From Trichobilharzia regenti (lineage: Eukaryota > Platyhelminthes > Trematoda > Strigeidida > Schistosomatidae), in assembly GCA_944472135.2 (NCBI GenBank), contig OX235262.1, forward strand, positions 53,478,440 to 53,542,439: a stretch of DNA of 64,000 nucleotides, written 5' to 3'. The notes beneath the pieces were generated by a model. It was not told the origin of the DNA. It worked only from the letters and a program-made list of their open reading frames with translations, and did no database searches. Made by a program: the position numbers and the translations under genes. Shown piece after piece: positions 1-10,735 of the stretch. Every line of letters begins with the position of its first letter. Position 1 is the first letter of the stretch.

Positions 1-262
1 TTTGGATGCTGTTGTCCAATGTTTGTATGGGATTTGTTGGGAGTTGCTGATGTACATCCTCATCTTTGAGTAGTTCTTCAGCTTTCTTGGTGTATTCTTC
101 TCTGTCCATGACTACTGTTGTTCTTTCTTTGTCGGCTGGTAGAATGACGATGTCCTTCCTATTTTTCAGTTTTCTGAGGGCCTTTAGTTATTGAGAGTTG
201 AGTTGTGTGTTGTTTTTTCTGTTTGACCATTGGTACAATTGTTTGGCGTATCTCTTCCTGTG
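1..262 (-). pseudogene. Penelope-like element, N-terminal reverse-transcriptase region, truncated by window edge
   Basis: Read on the minus strand, one frame runs from about 260 to 1. It contains KRYAKQLYQW, then after a TAA stop KALRKLKN, DIVILPADKERTTVVMDRE, and EELLKDEDVHQQLP. The block ILPADKx(n)TVVMDRxEY is characteristic of the region just upstream of the fingers in Penelope-like reverse transcriptases. The internal stop shows it is dead. The rest of the RT would lie left of the window. At 430-475 on the plus strand the sequence CTGAGCTACAAATCTTCT matches the segment just past the 3' end of the PLE at 44.75 kb (one mismatch). The same end sequence therefore lies in inverted orientation beside this copy. 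Confidence 0.75.
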
Positions 263-480
263 TTTTCTTGTGCAAGTTTGATGATTTTAGTGATGATTCA
301 AGGGTGTTTTAACACCATCTTGGCTATTTCTATTGGAGCCGATTGTTTCCTTAACTTGAACTTTGACCCTTTGTGTGTGAGATTTTATTCTTATCAGTTG
401 GTAAATTTTTTACCAAAACACAAAACAACATTCAAATTATCCACCTGAGCTACAAATCTTCTTCACCATACCTAGATCAA

Positions 481-2221
481 CGATTATTAAGTCTAAATGA
501 TTATTTGTAAATGATATCATTCAAAATAAATTTAACCCATCCCTTGTTAGCTAATCATTTCAGTTTTTAAAGTGTTTCTTGAAATCCAAACTTCAACAAA
601 ATAATTTAAAGTATGCTCAGTAAGCATACAGTACTAGAGTGGGAGCTTTCGAGAAAAAGACATGAACCATATACATCCTATTATAACATACACACCAAGG
701 TATCATACTACTTCTGGTCACCTTCTTCGCTATAGGAAAAAAGAACCAAATTATTTTTTAAGTAGGAATGATTCATCACACGTATATTTCAAATATGAAC
801 TAATTCTTTTACCAGAAACTGAACCTATGAATTCAAAATAAATACATCTATATATGTGTATTTGTAAAGAGTACTTGACAGTAATGAAACATCAACCCAG
901 ACAATCATGCCATGTGGTTTCCTAATTAATCAGAGTTACTTCTTTGTCTAAAGCAGGGTAAAGTAACAATATCCATTCGTCAGACTGATACATTTGTTGA
1001 TATGTAAACAAATATATACATTTATACATTCATATGTTTAAAAAGTGGCTTCATTTCACTGGCCCTTCTTTTTCGTTTCCAGCACTAATTAGTCTAACAG
1101 AATACTGTCATTATTAGGCCAAGAAATAATTATGGCACCTTAAGAAAAATAAATCCGTTAATGCAAGACCTTTAGGATACTTCGTTTATAAAATACCTAA
1201 AATCATAGCAAATAAAGCATTTGGAGTATATATATATATATACATAGGATACATTATTTATTCTCTACAAACATTGGATTTTCTATGTGAAGTAATTTGG
1301 TGAATGCCGATCAGCAGTGGAATCAGGGATGTTCATTTCATCATGTCTGAAAACATCATCACTCACTGAGTAATATAAGTACACGCAGACGAAGATTTCC
1401 AAATAGGACAAAATGGACATCCTGAATTCCATTGCTAGTCACCATTCACCAAATTATTCCAATTTAATCCCAAGACATCGTCGAAGCATCTGCTCAAAGA
1501 GCCCACATATCAACAGCGGCTGGACATTTCGGTCTAATCAATCAACGGCAAAACTGAAATGGAATTAAACCAAGTCAATCAGATTTTATTTCGTGCTCTT
1601 AGTCTGAGGTGAACTCTGAACATTTAGTTTTCAAATTCTTAGGTTGGCGTCAGCAGATATTTCAATGTTTTTTTTAGAATTAATGGTTAAATATTGTCTG
1701 AAAGTTAACTGTATTTAGGCTAAAGACTGTTCAGGCAAATCATTGAAGAAACAGACCGGAAAACAACACGAAAATTAAGCAAACAGATTTTAAAACAAAT
1801 AATAATAATTTACAAAAATGAAAGAATAAATTTACTCATAATGCGTTATAAAGCGTTCATTTCTTCTAGCTGGTATCCATGATATGTTGAAAGAGCCAAA
1901 GCTGAGAGGTACTATTTGTAAGTTTCTTGGAGGTAGAAGTTGTGAACTCATAGATGAGTATAAACCTAGTGTACAAGATTAGGGAAAAATTCAAACGAAA
2001 ATGAATAATATGGTTTAGAAAAGTTGTAGTGTTCAAGCTTAGAGTTTCATTAAAGAGCATGTCAAAACGCGTTGAAAACGAAGGTGTTTACTTTCACGTC
2101 ATTTTAGGTTGTGTAGCTCAAAGATTTCAATTATTATCCTAAACAAAATGGTCGTTCAACTTTCACGTCATATGAGTTAAATAATAGAATGAATCAATAC
2201 AGTCCTACAATAGGTCAGTCG
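481..2221. other. AT-rich sequence, nothing seen outside the 1.3-1.46 kb repeat
   Basis: No splice-bounded open frame, RNA or additional repeat was recognised in 481-1298 or 1456-2221. At about 1500-1560, CATATCAACAGCGGCTGGAC and CGGTCTAATCAATCAACGGC are decayed family A 5' segments. Confidence 0.5.
1299..1455 (+). mobile_element. Family A (SM-alpha-like) hammerhead repeat, foldback copy, degenerate
   Basis: The left arm (1299-1333, with CAGCAGTGGAATCAGGGATG) is the reverse complement of the right arm (1418-1455, with CATCCTGAATTCCATTGCTAG and CACCATTCACCAA). The plus-strand hammerhead remnant at about 1384-1427 keeps AAATAGGAC, but GAAA has become CAAA and the CUGANGA box is disrupted (GACGAAG). 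It is not expected to cleave. Confidence 0.6.
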
Positions 2222-2400
2222 CAAGCTCGGTGGCACAGTGGTTAGGACTCTCGCCGACCATGCACATGGTCCGGGGTTCGAGCCCACACCGACGCACACT
2301 TGATATCTATGGTCGGCCTGCAAAATTTGGGCTACCAATATCTATGCTGAAAATTCCATACTAATACCAAAAATGCGGTGTGGAATCAAGCTGTAATCAA
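2222..2400 (+). mobile_element. Family D2 tRNA-headed SINE
   Basis: The head has a pol III A-box-like GTGGCACAGTGGTTAGGAC and a B box GGGTTCGAGCCC. It is followed by the D2 tail (TGATATCTATGGTCGGCCTG, AAATTTGGGCTACC, GCTGAAAATTCCATACT), ending in an A-rich run. Other D2 copies are at 16.9, 41.3, 41.8 and 49.6 kb. A family C repeat follows within 30 bases. Confidence 0.75.
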
Positions 2401-2424
2401 AAATAAAAATTAAAAAAATAATAA

Positions 2425-2590
2425 CTCGGTGGTAAAGTCTCTAACTGAAGCACTTGATGACATGGGTTCGAATCTCAGAAGGGGCATGATTTCCTTCAAG
2501 GTTGTAGATACGCATTGCTGACGAGTGCCAGCTAGCACGAAACCTAGCTTCAAGGCCTCCGGCCAATCGCCTTCAACCATCTGATAGGAC
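2425..2590 (+). mobile_element. Family C tRNA-headed hammerhead repeat
   Basis: The head reads ACTCGGTGGTAAAGTCTCTAA with B box GGGTTCGAATCTC, then CATGATTTCCTTCAAGGTTG, the hammerhead at 2513-2555, and the tail CCAATCGCCTTCAACCATCT. The architecture matches the copy at 27.64-27.82 kb. Confidence 0.75.
2513..2555 (+). ncRNA. Family C hammerhead ribozyme, core intact, CUU cleavage site
   Basis: Helix I is CATTG/CAAGG (4 of 5 pairs). The core CTGACGA is at 2518-2524. Helix II is a perfect GTGC/GCAC with loop CAGCTA (2525-2538). GAAA is at 2539-2542. Helix III is changed from the ACCT/AGGT consensus to ACCT/AGCT. Position 17 is T2550, giving CUU instead of GUC; CUU satisfies the NUH rule but is normally a slower site. 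All invariant core bases are present, so weak self-cleavage is possible. Confidence 0.6.
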
Positions 2591-3049
2591 TGAATCATGA
2601 ATGATCACCGAAAAGTGCTTTGATAATTCAATAAACCGTACTACCTAATATTAGGATCTGTACGATGAGAAATGCAGGCAGAAGTCTGTTTAAACAGGAG
2701 ATTTTACATAATTGAAAAAAGAAACTGCCGCTCTGTCTCTTGTTAGTGTGTATTATAAACTTATATGTTTAAAATAAACTATAAGACTGAACTTATTGAA
2801 ACAAATAAAGCTTTATTACTGATATTCTAAAGCATCTTGTAGTATTCTTTTAATACCTTTTTTCACATATATTTTGTTGTCGAGAGACCATTTTGAGGAC
2901 CTAACTTAGACTTTCTTTCTTTGTGGAAAGGTAGAGATTTTAAGCGGGAATGAGTTACGAAAACTTTGAACGATAAAGTTTGTAAATCCTAAAAGTTTTC
3001 GCATGCTGTAGAAAGAAGATCCTTCAATTTTAAACTACAGCTTACAGAT

Positions 3050-3240
3050 TAAATTCAATTCGAATTTTCCCGTCGGTCAATTGGATCGAAGTACTCGGTT
3101 TCAAGTTGACACGCCGGCTTCATGTGCAGATGCTTTTACAATGGCTGGTCATCTTATTTGAAGTCATTTGGTTGATGGTGACTAGCAGTGGAATGCTCAT
3201 TACGGGTCTGAGAGTTACAACTCCTATGTTATTACAGTGA
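3050..3240 (-). mobile_element. Family A repeat fragment, minus orientation
   Basis: The segment contains TTTTCCCGTCGGTCAATTGG and GATGGTGACTAGCAGTGGAA, both diagnostic of the minus-strand arm of family A (compare 25143-25200 and 21175-21200). The hammerhead core is lost. A plus-strand remnant lies at 3715-3830. Confidence 0.5.
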
Positions 3241-3714
3241 GTGAGAATTTCAAGCACATTTTTAGAATCGTTGTACTTTAGTTAGATAATATCACAACAA
3301 GTAATCTTGGTCGCTTTGGTCTTAGTTTGAAAATGTAGTCTAAAATTTATCTAAATGCTAACAGCGCGTCATACATCTTGGGTGATATATGACACTTATG
3401 GAACTGTAGGTAGTCTACTTTACTAACGCTTCATGTAAGCTGGGTTCGAAACACAATAAGAAAACTGTTACCTATTATTATTTAGGACCGTACGCTTTAC
3501 TACTCTGTTTGATAAAACCATAGAAACGCTGTCATTTTATTATGGCCTAAGTGTTAGTAAACACGCCACTTTTAAAACAGTCTTCGTAGGTGTAATCTAG
3601 AAATATTGTGAGACTCCATATGAGGCAATAAGCTCAGTGAACCCGATAATACTGTATCGAGAAGTATTCAATAGTACTTGTTGAAACCACGCATACTGTC
3701 TTCGAAGCTAAGGC

Positions 3715-3830
3715 GGGGGTAGAGGAAAACATCACCCACCAAGGATGTAAGTGCATCCAGTTGACGAGGCCGAAACAGAATTCAAAGTGAGTCACTAATT
3801 CCACCTTTAGCCACCTCGAACAAACTTAGT
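3715..3830 (+). mobile_element. Family A repeat fragment with helix II deleted
   Basis: GTGCATCCAGTTGACGAGG followed directly by CCGAAACAGAATTC aligns with the family A hammerhead, but helix II is missing and C3 is T. The 3' end GTGAGTCACTAATTCCACC is also recognisable. Confidence 0.45.
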
Positions 3831-4497
3831 TATAAATAGAACATTGTATCAAGAGAACACTCCGACATTTAATCAAATTTAGAATATTAAGTATTAGGAA
3901 GCTGTATACACATTTTAGTTGAATATTTTTTCCTCGGAAAATCAAGTAGTAAGAAATACTTAACATTCGCAAATCCGGATAACCTCAGTACATTTCAAAT
4001 ACACTTTTTTTTGCCTCCTAATCAGTTTCATCTAAATATAAAATATCTGTATAGAAAGAAAAGAGTAATATTAAGCTTTTACTCTTCGTATTACTATTAT
4101 CATTATTTTCAACTGAAATCAGTAATTACTAATTCATACGTTTTGTACCAAAAAGGATTGTTGACAGCCATGATGACGACAATAAGGATGATTAATGATT
4201 AATTAACGTGTTTTGGAAGAACAATAATAATAATAATGATAACGTTGGTACTGATGTCATTATAACCTGTTTTAATGTTTACCATACTAAAAATATAATA
4301 TAGGACAATTGAGAAATTCTTCAAATAAGCAATGAATAATGATTTTTGTTTCAGTGCTCATACCTATGTTGTATATAAATCCGCGTATACACAATTTTGG
4401 AGCGCCTATCACCAATTATTGTGTATACACTTATCATATGCTGTTGGAGAGAAACGGAGACGAAAGCAGCGAAGTGTGACTTCTGTAGACATAAATG

Positions 4498-4546
<49 letters not shown>

Positions 4547-5699
4547 TTAACCTCCATTCTACTTTCATTATTAACACATATCCGCTTATTAAAATTATAG
4601 AGACCTTAGAAATTCAAATTGTCATTTAAATGTTAACAAGATTTTGTAGTGTTTGATACGCAGGAAGAGAGTATACAAACGCTAGTTTCTTTATTCTCGA
4701 TTTCTATAAAACCCTATTTTGTCACATTTATCACCTCTCTAAAAAGAAAGTAATTTTAAAACAAGCAACAAGTGTAAGCAAAGTAACACTTTAGTGAATA
4801 CATCGAATCTCGGTCGAACCTATTCAGTAAAATCGTCTACGTCAATCATATTTTCATTGTATACGAGACATATAGCATTATTCTGATGTGCTTTACCGGA
4901 ATTTGATGAATTCATATTAACATTTGTTATTATTTTCCCAATGTTGACTGAGTAAAATTGAATTTTGATCGTAGAGTCAACAGTCCAAGTTACCGCACTT
5001 CATAATGGCAAATATAAACTTAGAGAAACTGAAAGGAGAAGCATTGTTATCAACATAAATTGGTGGCAGGAAGAGTAATTATATGGATTTAGTAGACTGA
5101 GGTTATAAAAAGATCGTCTTTACGCCACTGGGAATGATTTATAGCTAAACTAGAAGAAGTCTGCAGATGTTTCTTTGTAGTGTCCAGATGCCACCCATAA
5201 TAAACCTGTACTTGCATACGTGGCTAAACCTCTAATAGTCAAATGGATCAATGACTGATGCTATGTTTTGTTTGACTACTGTGAGTTCTTTACCAGCCAA
5301 ATTCAATGTCAGCTAACATTTCTTGACAAATGAAGTTAAGATCTGGTGGGCGTAAAACATGTCCTAGATATTTCATTCAACGCAGCCTTACATTTTTATC
5401 GAAATTACAATATTTTATTCTTGTTTCGAGAACTGAGTCGACATGAATTTCCTCGTGATAAAGTCTGTTTGATGATCATAATTGCTGGAATCACACTATC
5501 TAAATTCACATATCAACGACTCAACTTTTTAAATGGAATGATTAAAATATAAAGAAAGATAGGATGGTATAAAATTCTTTAACGTTAATGCCCTGTGTCA
5601 TCCAGTTTTCACCTTAACTTGTATTTCCTGCCGATTGACTCTACTGAATGGAAATCCTTGTTCTCAGCACCTAGTAGTAGTAATATCTAAGGATTAGCA
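3831..5699. other. AT-rich sequence with one microsatellite
   Basis: Apart from the AT run at 4.5 kb, no coding exon or element was recognised. Short frames here lack splice context. Confidence 0.5.
4500..4544. repeat. (AT)n microsatellite
   Basis: Uninterrupted TA dinucleotide run of about 44 bases. Apparent tyrosine/isoleucine reading frames across it on both strands are artefacts. Confidence 0.95.
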
Positions 5700-6058
5700 T
5701 CAAATTATTTTGGTTGATGGTGACTGGCAGTGAAATCCAGGATTTCTGTTCGAAATGTTGTTCCTTAGACACCGTCCGAGCTTCCTCACTGGAAGCCGAC
5801 ATGTCAACGAAACCTAAGCATTTTATGCCAAACATATTCAATCAACAGTAATTGCAGATTAACCTTTAGAAATGATATCCGGTGATTGCTGTGGCTCTCG
5901 TCACCCAGTAGGCAATGCTTTGGAGTTTGAAACGATGGTCTCAGAGTTCCAGCCTTGCCAGAAACAGCACTAATCGCTAGTAATGCAGGGTCATCCAGCT
6001 GATGAGTCCAAAATAGGATAAAATGTACACCCTAGATTCCACTGCTAGTCACTGCAAC
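5700..6058 (+). mobile_element. Family A hammerhead repeat in foldback arrangement
   Basis: The minus-oriented arm at 5704-5790 (TTGGTTGATGGTGACTGGCA) faces a plus-oriented copy ending at 6058 (CCACTGCTAGTCACTGCAACC). The hammerhead at 5993-6037 keeps helix I ATCCAG/CTAGAT and a complete CTGATGA. GAAA has become AAAA after GGAT (G12 lost) and the GUC site is ACC, so it should be inactive. Confidence 0.65.
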
Positions 6059-8880
6059 CAAAATGTCTGACGACAATATCAATCATCTGATAAGAACTTT
6101 ACAAGCAGAAACTAATCACACGAAGGTAAACTTCTTTTGCGGAGTAGTTACTGAATATTCTGATGGAAGATCAACCAGTCAAGGTTCACTTTAGTTCTAC
6201 CTTCAGTGATTACTTTTAAACCGTCAAAGTAGGGTAAAACTGAAGAGGCTAGCATGAATCGACTTTTGTCTCACCATTATTCCTAATGAATCACTTACAG
6301 TCACTTAGTATAATGGTCAGGAAAGTACTACAAACTACCTAGGTTAATCAGGGACATCAGTTCTCCTATGTTACTGCAACTATTGTAGAATAATAGTACA
6401 ATACAAAGGATCCTGTAGCTGACATTCACCATTATTATTGATAAAAAAAAGTGTATGCATAAATGACAAATCAATATACGTCGATATCCACTGTCATCAA
6501 TAATGCATATTTAAAAGAAAGCAGACAAACAGTTATAACCGTTGTACAATACATTTTCTTCTCTGTTGTTGAATATTTGTCATTTTCTGATTAGGTTTGT
6601 TATTATGTTGTGTAATAATGTCAACTTTTAAAATATCTTTTTGTTTTAACATTGTTTGCCTTTTTAACTGTCACTGTTGATAAGATGAATTGTTTTTTTT
6701 TCTTTTCGCAATGTAGTTTTGGAAAAGAGGAGCAGGAGAAGTAATTAGAGAGGAGACAAAAAATTTGTAGACGTTTTGAAAAAGAACCCACTCACGCACA
6801 AATCGATGAATAAATGATAGCGGATACAGCTGGAAGATTCTAAGTTCAGATAGATGTTGATTTACTAGATTTGCATGACAATGAAAACTTTAACTACACT
6901 GATGCTTAAAACTAAAATTAAGTTTTGTTATCTACCTCTAGTTTCACCTGAAGTTTGCTATTAGCTTATGCTGTCAATCACTCTCGGCCACTTTTGTATT
7001 TCCCACTGTTTCCCAAGCCTGAGCGCTGACTGCTTGCCAAATATTTAGATTTGCCGATGGATGTCCTCTTTGTTAAAGACATTTAAAAAATTTGTATTTA
7101 CTATCGCTTACATTTGTTTTGACTGTTTTTCTGAGACCGTAGAGGCTGTCTGTTAACAGTTTGTCCTCTGTTAGGGTTATGATATCCCTATGGTATTATT
7201 GTTGTGGCGGTTGAGGTTGTCATAGATTTTGTCAAGTCGTTAAGTTTGTATCACTGTCAATCTGCTAAATCTCACTACTCATCATGTAAAACTTTCAAGT
7301 AACAATTTCAAATCACGGATCTGTTTGACCGGAAACGATTACGTTCTCGGTCTTCCATTTTCTTATGATACAGCTAAGTTTTCACAAACCGGTAAACGTT
7401 CTTACAGTAAAAATGTGCCTGATATTTTTCTTCGGAACAGAATTAAAACAATTTCATCAGTAGTGAGAAGTCGACAGTAATTATTGATCAGCAAATGACT
7501 TGTTCCACAACAGTCTACATGGCTTTATTTAGCACTGAATTCAGCGGAACAAATCATTTGAAAATTCATCCTGAACAATTTATATACGATATTGTTACTT
7601 ATTTGAATAAGTCAACTTATTTTTCAATAATAATTGCCTTTATCCCCTGACCTGTGTCCTAGTTTGTTTTCGGCTGATTCTTAATCGTAATTTTTCACTT
7701 TGTTGTTGTGTGATGATGTTGATAGAGACGCTCTGTAATACATTTGCGAATTTTTCAGTGGAGTTTCTGTTATACAGTGCACTAACTACACGGCCTTGGA
7801 CTCTCTGCGTGAAACGTATTCTATTCTGTTTGTTTCTTGTAGAGAAAGATCTGATCTAACTTTATTGGGCATATTCTAGTTAGTCTTCAGGAATTCCACA
7901 GTTATGATTGACTAATTAGTTGCTTTGAATACTACGTATTTTACACTTGAGAAACCTTTGGGCTGCAAAGCTGCCATTCGATACCGTCGAAACAAGTTAT
8001 TACTGTATACAAATGCCACAGATTCTTTGATATAAATCGTATTTTTGATACAACTGATAGATAAGTTTAGACTGTGCACGAATACAGGATGTATGGAGAG
8101 CTACTTTCGAACGGAAACACAAATTCTGACCACTACCATGAATGGCGACTGTTATTCACAGAAGTCCAGGTATATAAATATAAAATTTACGTAAAATAAC
8201 TTTATTTTGAAATACTTATTAGTTGGATGAAATGTTTCTCACAGCGAAAATTGTGTAGAGTCGGGCACCATTAAAAGGCTTGTCCTAAATAAATCGTCAA
8301 ATATAGCAAAGTTCAGTGTAAATGAAAAATAATTTGTTGAAATCAAAGGTATGGTCGTCGGCCGCATACGTTATTTTAAATGTAGAACTCCTAAACTAAA
8401 AGGCGCCGGAGATTTTGGAATGTGTCCCATTGAATGTATATTCTAGGAATAAATAAATCCCATTTACAAAAAAGAAAAAAAAACACACGCACAATCAAGT
8501 TTCCTTCAGTTGTGTTATGACGTCATTTGTGTAACTATGTCAACTGGTTAAAAAGAAAAACACAACCAACACAGTTATGCTTTTTATATTGTGTGAAATA
8601 GTTATTAATTTAAATATAAAACCAAAGTATCATTTTTTTTCTTCTCTCACCTGTTGTCTGCATTTCAGAATTTCTTTTATGTCTAACACGGTTAACTGGT
8701 TCAATTCTAGGTGTATTGGAAAAGAAAACATTTGAATAAAAATTTTTAAAAAATATAATTAAAATATCCTTTTTATGCATGCATTATTTCAATTCAATAT
8801 CTATCTCAAAGTTACACTATTTCTTTTTTTTTGTGATCAAGTGAAGTGGAAAATTAAGTAAGTGTGGAGACCAAATATTC
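6059..8880. other. 2.8 kb AT-rich stretch, nothing recognised
   Basis: No repeat family or coding potential was identified. The TATGTTACTGCAACTATTGT area at 6370 faintly recalls 3225-3240. Confidence 0.45.
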
Positions 8881-8899
8881 CTGTCTGTCTGTCTGTCTG
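8881..8899. repeat. (CTGT)n tetranucleotide repeat
   Basis: About five tandem CTGT units. No associated gene. Confidence 0.9.
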
Positions 8900-8984
8900 G
8901 ATTCAACATAGAACTTGGCACCGAAGTGCAGCAGTTCGAGTTGCCACGTACCAAATATTCCTAATTTTTAGTTACCGAGGCCAG

Positions 8985-9290
8985 TAACAATGTTGTTAAC
9001 TAAACAGGTTACAACACAGAATTAGTGACTGGAAACTGAGGAGTACTGGATAGACATTCTTTCTGAGTTCGAACCAAGGACCTTCTGGTTACTAGGCCAA
9101 CTCATGGACCAGGCCATGTAATCAGAAGGTTCTGGGTTCAAACCCTGGCGAGGAGTGCGTACTAATGAAGAGTCCCACAGCGCTGTGACGAAAAAGCTGT
9201 GCAGTACCCCCAGGTTTTTCAGTGATTCTCTAACCGATGACAGCTCATGATGAAATCATGAAACCAACCTATCAAATCCCTACAAACCAA
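8985..9290. mobile_element. Two family B hammerhead repeats fused head-to-head
   Basis: A minus-oriented partial copy (8985-9105) meets a plus-oriented copy (9106-9290) at their tRNA-like heads. This makes a palindrome around TTCGAACCAAGGACCTTCTG and CAGAAGGTTCTGGGTTCAA. The plus copy has a hammerhead remnant at 9159-9207 with GTACTA, ATGAAGA (C3 replaced by A), an altered helix II and a GUG in place of GUC. It ends in the family B tail (CAGCTCATGATGAAATCATG). Confidence 0.65.
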
Positions 9291-10114
9291 TAGTTGAAAA
9301 TGGATTTATTTATTTGTTTGTTCTTTTGTCTTATCAAATGATATATTTATGCTAGCAATATGTTTTATTGTCGAAAGAGGAAAACCTTCAAAAACTTTGC
9401 ATGTATTAGGTCATTTCTACATGTTAGTGACGAATGCGTCATGATGTATGAAATGATTGTCTCCCCTACGCTTATTTTCCATTCAATGAGATTGAATAAA
9501 ACTATAAAATACAGATTTCTCTTTTGCAAAATAAAGATGAAATTTTAAGGAAAGGCAAGTCACTGTCCATAAAATGTACTAAACCCTTAGCGAAACAAAA
9601 ACAGCAAAAGTCTCTGAAAGCGTGCATAAATTTTACAAGATTTTATTTTTTTACATCGAGTATAATATCATAAACATCTGGTCAAATGATTTTCGTTACA
9701 TTTGAATAACTTTTTTAGCATTCTGCTTCTTGTACATGAGCCAGGTAATATCAAATATTTCGCTACACGAGCCCCATCTTAACTTGTTTTGTATATAAAA
9801 ATGAATTTTTGTGCCTCTATAACCTAAACAGTATATTGCGTGCAATAATGTGTGCACACAATGCGATTTCAGTGTCTTTTAGGCTACTGTTAAGCAATTG
9901 GTAATTTTGAATGAATACATGTTGTTAGTGAATTTAGAATAATTTAAAATGCTTGAATATAAAACACTAGAACATGCAAATGAGAAGAGAGGTGTCTTAA
10001 TAACCTCCATTCAGGGATATACAGTTATTTAAGGGTTTACACATGTACACTGTTCAATGACTAAAAGGTCAGAGTAATATGTGTAAATTAGTAAATAACC
10101 TTATGTATTCAAGT
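9291..10114. other. AT-rich stretch, nothing recognised
   Basis: A 62-codon frame at 9360 has no homologue that I recognise and no splice context. Confidence 0.45.
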
Positions 10115-10390
10115 GCTGGTTTGTAGGTATTTGATTGGTTACAGGATTTCATCATGAGCTGATATGGGTTAGAGAACCATTGGAAAACCTGAAAGTACTG
10201 GACAGATGGTTCGTCGTAGTTTGGGACTCTTCAGCAGTACGCACCCACCGGGGTTCGAACCCAGGACTTTCTGTTTACAAGGCGAGCTCGTATACCATTA
10301 AGCCACTGGGACTCGATCCAATGGCCTATGAATTCTAACTTCTTCCAATTCTCTAACCAATGTCAGCTCATGATGAAATCCTGTAATCTT
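10115..10390 (-). mobile_element. Family B hammerhead repeat with 40-bp inverted ends
   Basis: The left end at 10141-10182 (ACAGGATTTCATCATGAGCT and AGAGAACCATTGG) is the inverted copy of the right end at 10346-10386 (CCAATTCTCTAACCAATGTC and TGATGAAATCCTGT). Between them, on the minus strand, lie a tRNA-like head with B box GGGTTCGAACCC (seen on the plus strand as GGGTTCGAACCCA) and a hammerhead. The apparent plus-strand open frame across this element is not a gene. Confidence 0.75.
10195..10240 (-). ncRNA. Family B hammerhead ribozyme, near-intact
   Basis: Read on the minus strand: helix I GTACTG/CAGTAC (6 perfect pairs), core CTGAAGA intact, helix II GTCC/CGAC with one mismatch, G12-A13-A14 present, GUC cleavage site present. 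The first helix III base is C instead of A, so pair 15.1-16.1 is lost. This copy reveals the family B consensus most clearly. Activity is doubtful. Confidence 0.55.
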
Positions 10391-10562
10391 ATGTATTCAT
10401 AAAAATGACAACGAATAAGTCAAGTGATGACTAGTCATTTGGAAGTAACTAATGAGAAATAAGGGCACAATTTCGACTTTCTCCTTAATTAACTTGACTG
10501 AAATGTTCTTCCTCTGTTGACATCTCAACTCCTATTACGGATGCTTCGATGATGTCTTGGGA

Positions 10563-10735
10563 TTAACTTGGATTAATTTGATGGATGGTGATTAGCCGTG
10601 GAATCTAAGATGCGTATTCAGAGTCTCAGAGGTTGCAGCATTACTCAGTGCGAATGCAGGTACATCTAGATGATCAGTCTTAACTAGGACCAAATGCTCA
10701 TCCTGGATTCCGCTGCTAGTCACCGTCCTACAAAT
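10563..10735 (+). mobile_element. Family A hammerhead repeat, compact foldback copy
   Basis: GATGGTGATTAGCCGTGGAA at the left is inverted relative to GGATTCCGCTGCTAGTCACC at the right. The hammerhead remnant (10664-10708) has helix I ATCTAG/CTGGAT, but CUGANGA is broken (ATGATCA) and GAAA is CAAA. Confidence 0.6.

Noticed and set aside
2228..2300. Possible tRNA gene (also at 16.92, 41.27, 42.43, 45.71 kb)
   Set aside because: A- and B-box-like sequences are present, but the acceptor stem and anticodon arm do not fold as a tRNA, and the same tail follows each copy, so they are SINE heads.
4332..4557. Opposed frames with long Tyr-Ile repeats
   Set aside because: Translation of the AT microsatellite.
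10135..10338. 67-codon plus-strand frame
   Set aside because: It lies entirely within a family B repeat; similar frames occur in other copies (63.3-63.6 kb).
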